DNA from: JBBRCX01 sp038204465 | Lineage (GTDB): Bacteria; Planctomycetota; Phycisphaerae; Tepidisphaerales; Tepidisphaeraceae | Direction: 5' to 3' | NCBI GenBank assembly: GCA_038204465.1 | Contig: JBBRCX010000001.1 | Location: 66,178 to 130,177, forward strand | Length of the DNA stretch: 64,000 bases | In this document: in pieces, positions 1 to 10,433 of the stretch | Layout of the letters: every line of letters starts with the position of its first letter | Numbering within the stretch: position 1 is the first letter of the stretch | Translations under genes and position numbers: made by a program | The notes under the pieces: generated by a model | Databases searched by the model: none | The model's input: only the letters and a program-made list of their open reading frames with translations | Told to the model about the DNA's origin: nothing

Positions 1-435
1 CCGATCCCGCATCACGATCTGCAGTCGGGTGAGCTTCTGATGATGAGCGTGCGCAGCCACGATCAGTTCAACACGACAATCTACGGGCAGGACGACCGCT
101 ATCGAGGCGTCTTCGGCGGGCGGCGAGTGATCTTCCTTAACCCGGGCGACATCGCGGAGCGGGGCCTGCGCGAGGGGCAATGGGTGGATCTCACGAGCCA
201 CTTCGAGGGGGAGCGGCGGCACGCGCGCGGCTTCAAGGTCGTGGCGTTCGAGATCCCGCGGAAATGTGCTGCGACTTATTATCCGGAGACGAACGTGCTC
301 GTGCCGCTGCGCCATACCGCCGACGGCAGCAACCAGCCGGCGAGTAAATCGATTGTGATTACGCTGGCGCCGGCAGCGATGGAATCGGAATCGAACGGAG
401 CGGCCACCGTTCTACAGAGCGCGCATCAGGCATAG
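1..435 (+). CDS. FdhF/YdeP-type molybdopterin oxidoreductase, C-terminal part
   Basis: The gene is cut by the window edge. The frame is open from base 1 and ends with TAG at 433-435, so about 144 C-terminal residues are visible. The motif RSHDQFNTTIYG, followed by GVFGGRRVIFLNP and a GDIAERGL...GQWVDL stretch, is typical of the molybdopterin-dinucleotide-binding C-terminal domain of the YdeP/FdhF-like oxidoreductases, which are relatives of formate dehydrogenase H. Known members of the family carry bis-MGD molybdenum or tungsten, usually with an iron-sulfur cluster in the unseen N-terminal part. The true substrate of most YdeP-like members is unknown, so formate oxidation should not be assumed. 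The ATG at 40 is internal and is not the real start. The next gene is on the opposite strand and converges on it. Confidence 0.85.
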   Translation, partial: PIPHHDLQSGELLMMSVRSHDQFNTTIYGQDDRYRGVFGGRRVIFLNPGDIAERGLREGQWVDLTSHFEGERRHARGFKVVAFEIPRKCAATYYPETNVLVPLRHTADGSNQPASKSIVITLAPAAMESESNGAATVLQSAHQA

Positions 436-512
436 CTATTACAGCTAACAATGGATTCTTACTCTCCGACTCGCTCGCACGCGCGGGACGCATGCGGGGC
501 GCCCATGCCACA

Positions 513-1226
513 TTAGATCAGTTGGCGCGCTGTTTCGAAGATTTCGCGCATCATCTGCGGTGTCAGCTTTCCCGTAAACGTGTTCTGCTGGCTTGGGTGG
601 AACGATGCCATGAGGAATGGCGCTGCCGGGACTTCGTGAATGGCGCCGTGCGCGAAGAGACGGGGGCGGTCGATTTCCCAGCCGCGGCGTGAGTAGAGCC
701 GCAGGCAGGCATCGAAGGCGATTCGCCCAAGGGCGAGAATAACTCGAAGAGCCGGCATCAGGTCGACCGTCTCGTCCAGGTAGGTTTCACAGTTGGCGAT
801 CTCCAATGGTGTAGGCTTGTTGAGCGGCGGTGCGCAGTGGGCGACTCCGGTGACCGCGGCGTCAATCAGCTCCAATCCGTCGCCGACGTGGGTTGACTGC
901 GGCTGATTGGCGAACCCTGATTCGTACATCGCGCGAAAGAGGAAGTCGCCGGAGCGGTCGCCGGTGAACATTCTTCCCGTGCGATTTCCGCCGTGAGCGG
1001 CAGGCGCGAGTCCGACGAGGAGCAAGCGGGCATCGGGAGAGCCGAGGTTTGGCAGCGGCTTGCCCCAGTAGTCCCATTGCCGAAACGCGAGGCGCTTCTG
1101 CAGCGCGACAGAGGCACAATGCTCGCGCAGCCGCGGGCATTTCTCGCAGTTCACGATGCGCTGCTGCAGATTCTTCCACGGGTCCATTGGTTGAGGGGGC
1201 GATACACGGCAGTGATAAGCGGACAT
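513..1226 (-). CDS. Uracil-DNA glycosylase, UdgB (family 5) type
   Basis: The 237-residue protein is a predicted DNA repair enzyme that removes uracil (and, in family 5, some other deaminated bases) from DNA. It has the family signature GLAPAAHGGNRTGRMF at residues 72-87 and a second active-site motif HPSQQN at 210-215. Four cysteines (C27, C30, C131, C146) are placed as expected for the [4Fe-4S] cluster of families 4 and 5. The alanine-rich first motif with no catalytic Asp or Asn fits family 5 (UdgB) better than family 4. The start used is the ATG at 1226. A second ATG at 1187 (MDPWKN) would remove 13 residues, and neither has a clear ribosome-binding site. It lies 62 bases downstream of the S1-protein gene on the same strand and may be co-transcribed with it. 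Confidence 0.88.
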   Translation of the reverse strand: MSAYHCRVSPPQPMDPWKNLQQRIVNCEKCPRLREHCASVALQKRLAFRQWDYWGKPLPNLGSPDARLLLVGLAPAAHGGNRTGRMFTGDRSGDFLFRAMYESGFANQPQSTHVGDGLELIDAAVTGVAHCAPPLNKPTPLEIANCETYLDETVDLMPALRVILALGRIAFDACLRLYSRRGWEIDRPRLFAHGAIHEVPAAPFLMASFHPSQQNTFTGKLTPQMMREIFETARQLI

Positions 1227-1288
1227 CTTTGGTCGCCCTGATCGATGCGGGCGAGGAATCCGTCGTCCCTACGAGAATGGGCGGGGTG

Positions 1289-2761
1289 TTAGTCCAGCCC
1301 GCCGCGGAGCTCGAGGCGTTTCTTCCTTTTTGCCGGGGCGGCGGCGACCGCGGCTCCGCCCGACGTTTCGAGCTCGGCCACGCGCCGGATCGATAAGGAG
1401 ATGCGCCGCGCTTCCTGCTCCAGCTCCAACACGCGCACGCGCACCGGCTGCCCCTGCTTCACCACCGCGCCGACGCTCTGCACGCGCTGGGTTGACAGCT
1501 CGGAAACATGCACGAGCCCCTCGAGCCCGGGCTCGAGCTCGACGAACGCGCCGAAGTCCACAATCCGGCTGACGCGTCCGTCGGTGATGGTATCGACCGG
1601 ATAGCGCTCATCGGCCGTCTTCCATGGGTCCGGCCCAGCCTGCTTCAGGCTGAAGGACATCTTCTTCGCCACCGGATCGATCGAAAGCACCACGAGCCGG
1701 ACGGTGTCGCCTTCCTTGACGACATCAGAAGGATGGCGGATTCGCTGCCAACTGATCTCGCTGATCGGCAGCAGGCCCTCAAGGCCTTCCTCCACTTCGA
1801 CGAATGCACCGAACGACTCGACCTTTGTGATCCGGCCCGTCACGCTGGTGCCGACTCCGTAGCGCATCTCGGCGCCCGTCCACGGATCAGCCATCGCCTG
1901 CTTGAGGCTCAGGCTGAGCTTCCCAGTTTCCCTGTCGAACTTGATGATCTTCACGTCGACGACATCGCCATCCTTCACAAATTCGCTCGGATGCCGGCCG
2001 CGCCGGAAGCTCATCTCGCTGACGTGCAGCAGTCCATCGATTCCTCCGAGGTCGACGAAGGCGCCAAAATCGGTGATGCGGCGCACGGTGCCGCGGCGCA
2101 TCTGCCCTTCTTCGATCTCGGTCAGCAGCTTCTGCCGCAAATCTTCCTTCTCGCGCTCGAGGACGTTTCGCCGGCTCAGCACGAGGTTCCTCGCCTGCCG
2201 TTCAAACTGAGTCACCTCGGCGGTAAGGCGCTGTCCGATGAAGGTGGACATATCCGCCTGGAAATACAGATCTACCTGGCCCGCGGGCATGAAGGCCCGC
2301 ATTCCTTTCACGTCCAGCTCCAGACCGCCTTTATTTACGCCGGTAACGGTTCCCTCGACGACCTGTCCAGCCTCCAGGTTTTCCCAGGATACGTTGGCGG
2401 CGGCGGCCCCCTTGCGCGTCAGGATGAGCAGGCCTTCGCGTTCGTCGTAGCGATCGACGTGAAAGTCCATTTCGTCGCCGACCTTCGGCTCCTCGTCGAA
2501 CTGCATCATCGAGGCGATTCCCTGGCTCTTGCCGCCGAAGTCGACGAAGACGTCCTCCTTGCCGATTGAGATGATTCGGCCGCGCTTCATCCCCTTCTGT
2601 TGTGGGGACGATGCGCCGCCGGAAGAAGGCTTGGGCTTGTCGAAGCCGTACAGATCCTCAATTGAAAGGTCGCCCAGCGCGGCCTCGACCTCCTTGTCGA
2701 CGGCGGTGTCGTCCGGTCGAAACTTTTGTTTGTAGTCGTCGTTTTTGGACGGGTTGCTCAT
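1289..2761 (-). CDS. S1 RNA-binding protein with five S1 repeats (ribosomal protein S1-like)
   Basis: The 490-residue protein has five S1/OB-fold repeats, at about 57-117, 131-198, 218-287, 301-373 and 387-460. Repeats 3 to 5 carry the strong S1 pattern (TDFGAFVDLGG...GLLHVSEMS; ESFGAFVEVEEGLEGLLPISEIS; VDFGAFVELEPGLEGLVHVSELS). Repeats 1 and 2 are more divergent, as in the ribosome-docking half of bacterial S1. Between an acidic N-terminal segment (EVEAALGDLSIEDLYGF) and repeat 1 is a Ser/Gly-rich linker, and the tail is basic (AKRKKRLELRGG). The likely role is mRNA binding during translation initiation, as for ribosomal protein S1, but another S1-family RNA-binding role cannot be excluded. 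The usual S1 has four to six repeats, so the length is normal. Confidence 0.85.
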   Translation of the reverse strand: MSNPSKNDDYKQKFRPDDTAVDKEVEAALGDLSIEDLYGFDKPKPSSGGASSPQQKGMKRGRIISIGKEDVFVDFGGKSQGIASMMQFDEEPKVGDEMDFHVDRYDEREGLLILTRKGAAAANVSWENLEAGQVVEGTVTGVNKGGLELDVKGMRAFMPAGQVDLYFQADMSTFIGQRLTAEVTQFERQARNLVLSRRNVLEREKEDLRQKLLTEIEEGQMRRGTVRRITDFGAFVDLGGIDGLLHVSEMSFRRGRHPSEFVKDGDVVDVKIIKFDRETGKLSLSLKQAMADPWTGAEMRYGVGTSVTGRITKVESFGAFVEVEEGLEGLLPISEISWQRIRHPSDVVKEGDTVRLVVLSIDPVAKKMSFSLKQAGPDPWKTADERYPVDTITDGRVSRIVDFGAFVELEPGLEGLVHVSELSTQRVQSVGAVVKQGQPVRVRVLELEQEARRISLSIRRVAELETSGGAAVAAAPAKRKKRLELRGGLD

Positions 2762-2878
2762 CGGCTCCTGACTCGTGGCCGTTGGCTATCGTAACCGCGT
2801 GCGTTATCGCACGGTAGATAAGCGCTGGCCGGGTTGCCGGGACTTGTCGCTCATCGCGGGGCCTGCTCCAATCGCAGC

Positions 2879-4390
2879 ATGAGCGATGCCGAGGCTTACA
2901 GCGCGTTTGTCCGCGAGCTGCGGGAGATCAGCCTGTTGGGGTCTGTCTCTTCCGTGCTGGAATGGGATGAGCGCACGCAGCTGCCGCCAAGAGGGGCCGA
3001 GAATCGGGCGGATCAACTGTCGCTGCTGGCGCGGATGATTCACGATCGCTTCACTTCGCCGCGAATGGGCGAATCGCTCGAAGCAGTCGAAGGCTCCGCG
3101 CTGGTCAAAGATCCGGAGTCAGATGCCGCCGCCAACGCGCGGGAGACACGCCGCTCTTACGATCGTGCGCGAAAGCTTCCATCAGCGCTCGTCGAAGAGA
3201 TGACGAAGGTCGCGACGCTCGCGCAGCACGCGTGGGCGGAGGCGCGGGCGAAATCGGATTATCACCTCTTCGAGCCCTGGCTGGCCAGGACGCTCGATCT
3301 AAAGCGCCGGCAGGCGGACTGCATCGGGTACGCGTCGAATCCTTACGATGCACTGCTCGATGAGTATGAGCCGGGCGCAACCGCTTCCGAGATCGACGCA
3401 GTGTTCAGCGCACTGCGCGGGCCGTTGGTCGAGCTGATCGGTCGAATCACGCAGTCGACGCGCAAGGCGCCGGTGGAAATCCTGGAGCGTTCCTACCCGC
3501 CGCCCGCGCAGGAGCAACTTGCGCGCGAGGCGGCGAAGGCGATCGGCTTTGATTTCTCGGCGGGCCGGCTCGACGTCAGTCTCCACCCGTTTTGCGCCGA
3601 CCTTGGCCGCGGCGACACGCGCATGACGACTCGTTACGACCCGAACCGTTTCGGCGGAGCGTTCTTTGGCGTTATGCACGAGAGCGGCCACGCGCTCTAC
3701 GACCAGGGGCTTCCCGCGGAGCATTTCGGCACGCCGGTTGGCGAAGCGGTCTCCCTTGGGATTCACGAGTCGCAGTCACGGTTATGGGAGAATTTCGTCG
3801 GGCGCAGCCTGGCATTCTGGCAGTATTTCCTGCCGAAGGTGGGCGCTGCGTTTCCTGATTCCCTTCGCGATGTGGGCGAAGACGAGTGGTATTTCGCGAT
3901 CAATGACATCCGTCCATCGCTGATCCGCACCGAATCCGACGAAGCAACGTACAACCTGCACATTCTGCTGCGCTTTGAACTGGAGCAGGCGATGCTTCGC
4001 GGTGAGGTGGAGGCGGCGGACGTGCCGGCGGCATGGAACGAGAAGATGCGGCAATACCTTGGCCTCACGCCGCCCGACGACGCGCAGGGATGCCTGCAGG
4101 ACATTCACTGGAGCGGCGGCGACTTCGGTTACTTCCCGACCTATACCCTGGGCAATCTTTACGCTGCACAGTTCTTCGAGAAAGTGCGGCAGGACCTTGG
4201 GGATGTCGACGCACAGTTCGCCCGCGGCGAGTTTCAGCCGCTCCTGCATTGGCTGCGCGAGAACATCCATCGCCACGGCAGGCGCTACACGGCGTCGCAA
4301 CTGGTGGCGCGGGTGACCGGAAGGCCGCTGTCGCCGGCGCCGCTGCTGGAGTATCTCAATCAGAAGGCGTCAGACCTATATCATGTCTGA
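2879..4390 (+). CDS. M32 family carboxypeptidase (thermostable carboxypeptidase Taq-like)
   Basis: This 503-residue zinc metallocarboxypeptidase is expected to release C-terminal amino acids from peptides in the cytoplasm. All M32 hallmarks are visible: HPF, DTRMTTRYDPNRF, the zinc motif HESGH in GVMHESGHALYDQGLP, then HESQSRLWEN, and QDIHWSGGDFGYFPTYTLGN near the C-terminus. The length matches the family (about 500). The start is set at the ATG at 2879 (MSDAEAYSAFV), because the upstream 15 residues are unlike the family. The stop overlaps the convergent methyltransferase gene by 10 bases. There is no signal peptide. Confidence 0.93.
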   Translation: MSDAEAYSAFVRELREISLLGSVSSVLEWDERTQLPPRGAENRADQLSLLARMIHDRFTSPRMGESLEAVEGSALVKDPESDAAANARETRRSYDRARKLPSALVEEMTKVATLAQHAWAEARAKSDYHLFEPWLARTLDLKRRQADCIGYASNPYDALLDEYEPGATASEIDAVFSALRGPLVELIGRITQSTRKAPVEILERSYPPPAQEQLAREAAKAIGFDFSAGRLDVSLHPFCADLGRGDTRMTTRYDPNRFGGAFFGVMHESGHALYDQGLPAEHFGTPVGEAVSLGIHESQSRLWENFVGRSLAFWQYFLPKVGAAFPDSLRDVGEDEWYFAINDIRPSLIRTESDEATYNLHILLRFELEQAMLRGEVEAADVPAAWNEKMRQYLGLTPPDDAQGCLQDIHWSGGDFGYFPTYTLGNLYAAQFFEKVRQDLGDVDAQFARGEFQPLLHWLRENIHRHGRRYTASQLVARVTGRPLSPAPLLEYLNQKASDLYHV

Positions 4391-5118
4391 TGCGAGAGCA
4401 GGTCATGCGCAGCTTCACGCCTTTCCCCGGCAAGCACGAAGCGATGGCCGAAGTGGTGGTAAAAACGTGCGAAACCGACGCCGGCGCGGTCGCGCATTGC
4501 GAGCACCTCGCGCTCGGTGAAAGCCTGGGCGACGCTCACCGGGCCGTCGTGACGCACCATCGGATTGGCGAAGAGGCTGAGGAGCCTGATCCAGGCGTAG
4601 GCCCGGCGGCGGCGCAGCAGGTCGCCGACGATGATCCCGCGCCGCGCGACCTTGCCCATGGCGGCCAACACGCGATCGGCTTCTTCATCGCTCAGGTGAT
4701 GCAAAAACAATCCGCAAATCGCGTAATCGAAGCTGGCATCGTCGAACGGGAGCCGCAACGCATCGCCGCGGATGATGCGCAGCCGTGGATCGTCCTGCTC
4801 CTCCGCGGCGGCGCGAGCGGTGTCGGCGTGAAGGTCGACTCCGACTATCTCCAGATCGAATCCTCTCGCGTCACCCCACCGCAGGATCGCGCGGGGGATG
4901 TCGGCCGAGCCGGTGCCGACGTCAAGGATGCGGATCTTCTCGTCCGGACGCCAGCGGTGACTGAACCGCTCGAGATGGTGGATGGTGGAGCGCGTGTACC
5001 CGAGTAGTGAATTGATGCGCCGGAGGAAGCGAAGGCTGTGGCGCAGTTGCCGGGGGTCGGCGTCGGCCCGGTCCATCCATTCGGGCTCGCGGCGGCGCAC
5101 GCTCAAGAAGCTGTGCAT
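4381..5118 (-). CDS. Class I SAM-dependent methyltransferase
   Basis: The 245-residue protein has a Rossmann-type methyltransferase core: motif I ILDVGTGSADIP, an acidic loop ending strand 2 (IVGVDLHAD), RGDALRLPFDDASFDYAICGLFLHHL (motifs II and III in UbiE-like form), and a C-terminal region ending near a double-Tyr/His segment. It resembles the small-molecule methyltransferases that planctomycetes often carry near type III polyketide synthases or redox enzymes. No such partner is present here, so the substrate is unknown. The start chosen is the ATG at 5118 (MHSFLSVRRREPEWMD), as the longer upstream reading is basic and unlike the family. It lies 22 bases downstream of a secreted-protein gene on the same strand, so the two may be co-transcribed. 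Confidence 0.82.
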   Translation of the reverse strand: MHSFLSVRRREPEWMDRADADPRQLRHSLRFLRRINSLLGYTRSTIHHLERFSHRWRPDEKIRILDVGTGSADIPRAILRWGDARGFDLEIVGVDLHADTARAAAEEQDDPRLRIIRGDALRLPFDDASFDYAICGLFLHHLSDEEADRVLAAMGKVARRGIIVGDLLRRRRAYAWIRLLSLFANPMVRHDGPVSVAQAFTEREVLAMRDRAGVGFARFYHHFGHRFVLAGERREAAHDLLSHQT

Positions 5119-5140
5119 GAATCCAAGATAACCTGCCGGG

Positions 5141-6103
5141 TCAGCGGCGCCGCGCGGTGCGATAGTCCTTGTTGACGACGTCGGCGGCGCGACGCCGGAC
5201 CTCTTCTGAATCTTCGATGATCTTATCGTAGAGCGCCGGCTCTCCCTCGACGGCGTCACCGATCTCGTGGGCGGCCGGGACCATCTTTTCGCAGGTGGAA
5301 ATGGTCGATCTCAGTTCAGCGATCTCATTCCCGGAAAGGCCGCGAAGCTGCGTTCGCCTCTCGGTGTGATGCCCATTGCGATCGGCCACCTCGACGTCCG
5401 AATCGACCAGCTCATTTGCCACTCGCTCCAGCTCGTCCGCGCGATTTCCCATCGTCTTCAGGGCCCGGTTCATGACGTCCTGGGCGCGCTTGTCGAGGCG
5501 TTCCAGCATCTTCTTCGTGCGCGAGTCGCCAATGTCGGCGGCTATCTCCAGGTCGCGCGCGGCCGTCACCGCCTGGATGGCCTCAACAACCGGCTTGAGC
5601 GACGTTGCCTCGCGGGCCGCTTTGCTCTTCGGCTCGAGCGCTGCAAGCTCGTCTTCCAGCAGCGCGGCAATCGCCTTCTTCCGCTGCTCGGTATCGATCA
5701 GATCGAACGATTCCCTGGCCTTCCCCGCGTCGCCTGAAACCCGGGACGTGTACGTGAAGCCTTTCGCGCGGCGAAACAGCAACTCCGTTGCCCGTGCGAC
5801 GGCGCGCTGATACGCGTCCTGTGTTGCCTTTGCTGCATCGGCGAAGGCCGCCATCGCCGGGTTCAACGCCTTCATGTGAAGATGCGTCTCGCCCTTCAAG
5901 AGCAACAGCTCGTAACGGTCATATGGCTTGGCGGCGGCCCCTTTCAAGGCCAGCAGTCGGTTCACGCGCTGCATGGCATCGACGTACTTCTCCTCCTGAA
6001 TCAGCTCGCGCACCTCTTGCGTCGTTGGCAGCGTCGTCGGCTCCGCACGCAGCCCTGCGGCGAGGCTTCCCAACACAAGCGCCGCCAGCATTGCAATACG
6101 CAT
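5141..6103 (-). CDS. Secreted or periplasmic protein of unknown function
   Basis: I do not recognise this 320-residue protein. It begins with a clear signal peptide (MRIAMLAALVLGSLAAGLRA, cleavage probably after AEP or nearby). The start at 6103 is supported by GGAGG eight bases upstream. The first half is alanine-rich and helical with a TPR-like look (KYVDAMQRVNRLLAL, ETHLHMKALNPAMAAFADAA). The second half is highly charged and helical, with DKRAQDVMNRALKTMGNRADELERVANELV suggesting a coiled coil. It ends in a basic tail. It is probably an exported helical-repeat protein acting in the cell envelope; no catalytic motif is visible. Confidence 0.7.
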   Translation of the reverse strand: MRIAMLAALVLGSLAAGLRAEPTTLPTTQEVRELIQEEKYVDAMQRVNRLLALKGAAAKPYDRYELLLLKGETHLHMKALNPAMAAFADAAKATQDAYQRAVARATELLFRRAKGFTYTSRVSGDAGKARESFDLIDTEQRKKAIAALLEDELAALEPKSKAAREATSLKPVVEAIQAVTAARDLEIAADIGDSRTKKMLERLDKRAQDVMNRALKTMGNRADELERVANELVDSDVEVADRNGHHTERRTQLRGLSGNEIAELRSTISTCEKMVPAAHEIGDAVEGEPALYDKIIEDSEEVRRRAADVVNKDYRTARRR

Positions 6104-6158
6104 GGGATCCTCCGATAGCGGATTGTACGGTAGAACGCTTCGGCACGGACGCAAGTCG

Positions 6159-7145
<987 letters not shown>

Positions 7146-7358
7146 AGATGGCTCCTTCGTCCGTCATTCTAGGCAACGCATTCGCGGGGAAAACAGCTGT
7201 TCGCCGGCAAGGCCAAAGGCGGGAGCCTGCGACTGGAGCGCTAGAGCGGCGCGCTCTCGTGTGTAGCTGCGACACCGCACGCAAGTCATGATCGGCGCGC
7301 GCTTCGTTCGCTACAACCGGGCGCGCTTTGCTCTAAACGATTTTTCAGCAGAACACGA

Positions 7359-10205
7359 TCAATGGTGCCCGTGTCCGCGGAGTTTTGGCGGCAGCGGATC
7401 ATTGATGGAGGTATCGCCGAACAGATCCTGCGCGATCGAGGTCGTAGGCGCGAGCGAGGCGGAGGCCAGGGATGTCGAGCTTGACGCTGACTGGGTCCGC
7501 GCGAATGCGGCGCCGCTGCTGACGCCATTAAAGGTCATGCGAGTTCCGACAACGGTGGACGAGCCTGAAGTGGCGAGGAACACCGCTTCATTGGTGACGT
7601 TCTGTTTCGTGGTCGTGACGTTGTTGATCGAGCCGGAAATCAGCGTCTGCTTGGATCCGAAGGAAATGCTCGAGAGCCGCGAGCGGCGGTAAACCAGAGT
7701 GCTGGCGACGCTGTTGTCGTTGGTATAGACGACCGTGAGGCTGCCGTCCGCCTCATCAAGCAGCACGATCGGGCGGGTGCCGACGGTGTCGACACGATAC
7801 ATGGAATCCCACGAGCCGGTGGGACGGCGAACCAGAAGACCGATTTCGGTCTGCCCTGAGGTGTCGTAACCCGTCTTGATGGCGACGTAGAGGGTGCCGT
7901 CGGAGGCGACCTTCAGATTCATGTGGTCATCGGCCATCCCGTCGCCGAAGTTCTGAGCCGATTGCGAAGCGGGCACTTCGTCCGCACCCCAGCTGGAGGG
8001 AGAAGCACCATCCTGGTGCGTCCGGAAGCCAAAACGCTTGGAATTGTGATTGGACCAGAACACGCCGACCTTGCCGTTTGGCATGGCGATGACAGAACTA
8101 ATGTCATCCGTCGAGACATTGGAGGCGAGGGTGATGGGCGAGCTCCAACTGGTATACGGCCCGTCGCTGTAGCGGACCTGAATCGCGCTGTTGGAATCAG
8201 ACGCCATCCACATGCGGCCGGTTGAATCAACATCGATCGTCGCGGTTTCGACGCCGGTGCTCAGGGGAACCGTAACGGTGCCAGGCCGGACCGACCAGAG
8301 CTGATAGTTGCCAGGCGAGCCGGCAACGTATTCAAGCGAGACCAGCTCGGCGCCGAAGCCCGATTGCTCGCCGGACGCGTTCGCGTTGGTTGAGCCGCCG
8401 TGATAGAGCAGGACGTGCGTGACATTGCCGACGTCTTTGACGTCCGCATGAATGTTCTTCAAGTTCGACAGCTTGATCAGCCTGGTCCACGAGTTGCCGT
8501 CGAGCCGGAACAGGTATGTGCCCTGGTCGGTCGGCAAGACGGTGAACCAGGTCCCGTTCTGGACCCAGAGCTTGGACTGCGGCTTCTCGCCGGTGTTGGC
8601 GCTGGCGCCGACCGAATTCAGCGACTGAAGACTGACGGAGCTGATGCTTCCAGTGATGGTGATGGTCGCGGTATCGCTGCTGGTGAGCGCGCCGTCATTG
8701 GCGGAGAGGCTCAGAACATAGCTGCCGGCCTGGGAGAAACTCGCGGTGGTGTCGGCCGAGTTGCTATTGCCGAAGGTCACCGTGCCGGGCCCGCTTACCT
8801 TGACCCAGCTCGAGGTTACGGCGCCGGGCGGGTTTGGCAGGCCATCATCGGTAACGGTGCCGTGCAAGGCGACGTTCGACGGCGACGAAAGAGTTTGATC
8901 CGGCCCTGCGTTCACCAATGGGGCGTGGTTGATGGGCGTGTCCGCGGCGACGGTGATGATGACGTCGTCGCTCGTCGCGAGGCTGCTGTCGTCCGCGGTC
9001 AGGCGCAGGGTATAGGCACCGGTGGCGGAGAACGCGGCGCTGGTATCGACTGAATTGCTGTTGCCGAAAGTGACGGTTCCCGGGCCGCTCACCTTGACCC
9101 ATTGACTGGTTACGGTGGCAGGCGGGTTGGGCAGGCCGTCGTCGGTGACGGTGCCATCAAGATTCGCGCCTGCAGAGAGCGTGACGGCCTGGTCGGGGCC
9201 GGCACTCACCGACGGGGCCTGGTTGCCTGGTGTGTTGGCGCCGACCGTGATGATGGCGTCATCGCTGGCGCTGACACTGCCATCGTTGGCGGTCAGCCGC
9301 AAGGTATAGACGCCCGTCGCCGAGAACGTAGCAGTGGTATCGACGGCGTTGCTGTTACCGAAGGTGACGATACCCGGCCCGCTGACCGCGACCCACTGAT
9401 TGCTTACCGACGCGGGTGGGTTTGGAAGTCCATCGTCCGTGACGGTGCCGTCGAGGTTCACGGCGGAGGAGATTGTGATCGCCTGGTCGGGGCCGGCGCT
9501 TACGTTGGGCGCGGTGTTCGCGAGGTTTCGGACTTCGCTCGCTGAGAGCGCGCGGTTATAGACTTGGACTTCATCGAGCTTGCCCTTGAACGGGCGGAAA
9601 CCGCCGTCTTCGGCGCCGATGCCGAGGCCGAGATTGTTGGTGGCGATGCTGAAGCTCTTAGCGGCAGACGACTGGAGATTTCCGTTGACGTAAAGCTTGA
9701 TCGTCGCGCCATCGTAGGTGGCGGCGAGGTGCATCCAGGTGTTTCCGTCGGTGGGGTACTGGCTTGTCGAATCGATGCGGAACGTGTCGGCCGAGGTAGT
9801 CTGGTTGAAACGGACGAAGGCGGTGCCGCCCGAGCTGAGCCCGAGTTCGTATCCATCGACAGAAGCCTGGTGAGCTTTCTTGAGGACGTATTGCGTTGCG
9901 GCCTGGCTGGGTTGGATCCATGCCGAAAGCGTGATCGTGCCGGTGATATCGAGGTCGGCGTTGTCGGAAACGACGACGCGCTGATCGACGCCGTTGAAGG
10001 AGAGCGCGCCGTTGATCTTGCCGCTCGTCCAGCCGGGCGAGCCCACGAGAGTGCCGATGTAGTTGTTGCCGGAGCTGTCGGCGGCGGTGGCTCCGGAGCC
10101 ATCATCGAGCATCCAGGCGCCGACGAGGTTGGTCACGCTGAGGAAGAGGCGCGCTTCCAGCTTCTCGATCGATGGAACGGCTCCGCGATTAGGTGGGTGA
10201 GCCAT
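7359..10205 (-). CDS. Secreted multidomain protein: LamG domain, three PKD-like repeats, beta-propeller-like C-terminus
   Basis: This 948-residue protein is predicted to be extracellular. The first 24 residues hold IEKLEARLFLSV, which resembles the planctomycete LEPR-XLL N-terminal export motif. Residues 25-222 form a LamG/concanavalin-like domain (AWMLDDGSGATAADSSGN...ITLSAWIQP...LYVNGNLQSS...LDEVQVYNRALSASE), usually carbohydrate-binding. Three near-identical PKD/REJ-like repeats follow at about 231-322, 329-420 and 428-518, each with SAGPDQ or NAGPDQ, GTVTDDGLPNPP, SGPG.VTFGNSN and DTTA. Residues 535-880 are rich in W/Y/G and short beta strands (SDGPYTSWSSP, NGKVGVFWSNH, DGTLYVAIKTGY), suggesting a beta-propeller. 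The tail is Ser/Ala-rich and ends KLRGHGHH. Its role may be adhesion or polysaccharide binding; no catalytic residues are assignable. It lies downstream of the polysaccharide cluster on the same strand. Confidence 0.85.
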   Translation of the reverse strand: MAHPPNRGAVPSIEKLEARLFLSVTNLVGAWMLDDGSGATAADSSGNNYIGTLVGSPGWTSGKINGALSFNGVDQRVVVSDNADLDITGTITLSAWIQPSQAATQYVLKKAHQASVDGYELGLSSGGTAFVRFNQTTSADTFRIDSTSQYPTDGNTWMHLAATYDGATIKLYVNGNLQSSAAKSFSIATNNLGLGIGAEDGGFRPFKGKLDEVQVYNRALSASEVRNLANTAPNVSAGPDQAITISSAVNLDGTVTDDGLPNPPASVSNQWVAVSGPGIVTFGNSNAVDTTATFSATGVYTLRLTANDGSVSASDDAIITVGANTPGNQAPSVSAGPDQAVTLSAGANLDGTVTDDGLPNPPATVTSQWVKVSGPGTVTFGNSNSVDTSAAFSATGAYTLRLTADDSSLATSDDVIITVAADTPINHAPLVNAGPDQTLSSPSNVALHGTVTDDGLPNPPGAVTSSWVKVSGPGTVTFGNSNSADTTASFSQAGSYVLSLSANDGALTSSDTATITITGSISSVSLQSLNSVGASANTGEKPQSKLWVQNGTWFTVLPTDQGTYLFRLDGNSWTRLIKLSNLKNIHADVKDVGNVTHVLLYHGGSTNANASGEQSGFGAELVSLEYVAGSPGNYQLWSVRPGTVTVPLSTGVETATIDVDSTGRMWMASDSNSAIQVRYSDGPYTSWSSPITLASNVSTDDISSVIAMPNGKVGVFWSNHNSKRFGFRTHQDGASPSSWGADEVPASQSAQNFGDGMADDHMNLKVASDGTLYVAIKTGYDTSGQTEIGLLVRRPTGSWDSMYRVDTVGTRPIVLLDEADGSLTVVYTNDNSVASTLVYRRSRLSSISFGSKQTLISGSINNVTTTKQNVTNEAVFLATSGSSTVVGTRMTFNGVSSGAAFARTQSASSSTSLASASLAPTTSIAQDLFGDTSINDPLPPKLRGHGHH
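8652..9515 (-). repeat. Three tandem PKD-like coding repeats
   Basis: The three roughly 275-bp units are at about 9240-9515, 8946-9221 and 8652-8924. They stay very similar at the DNA level, especially over the part encoding GTVTDDGLPNPP and VTFGNSN, and are separated by short linkers. This suggests internal duplication within the gene. Confidence 0.85.
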
Positions 10206-10433
10206 GATTCCTCCACTCCCGAATCGCTTGCGAAAAGCGGGGCCCTAAGCCACAAAACCAGACTGAGGTCAGCGACTCGTGCAGAAGCAGTTCAACAGTC
10301 GCGCCGCTCGGGATCCTTCCCAGATAAACTTGCCACCGAAACCCACGTTGCTTGGCCGGCAAGCCAAGCATTGTCGTATCGTACCCTCTTTGTTATCGCA
10401 AGGGGATGAAAACTGATGAAAACGGAGGAAGGA

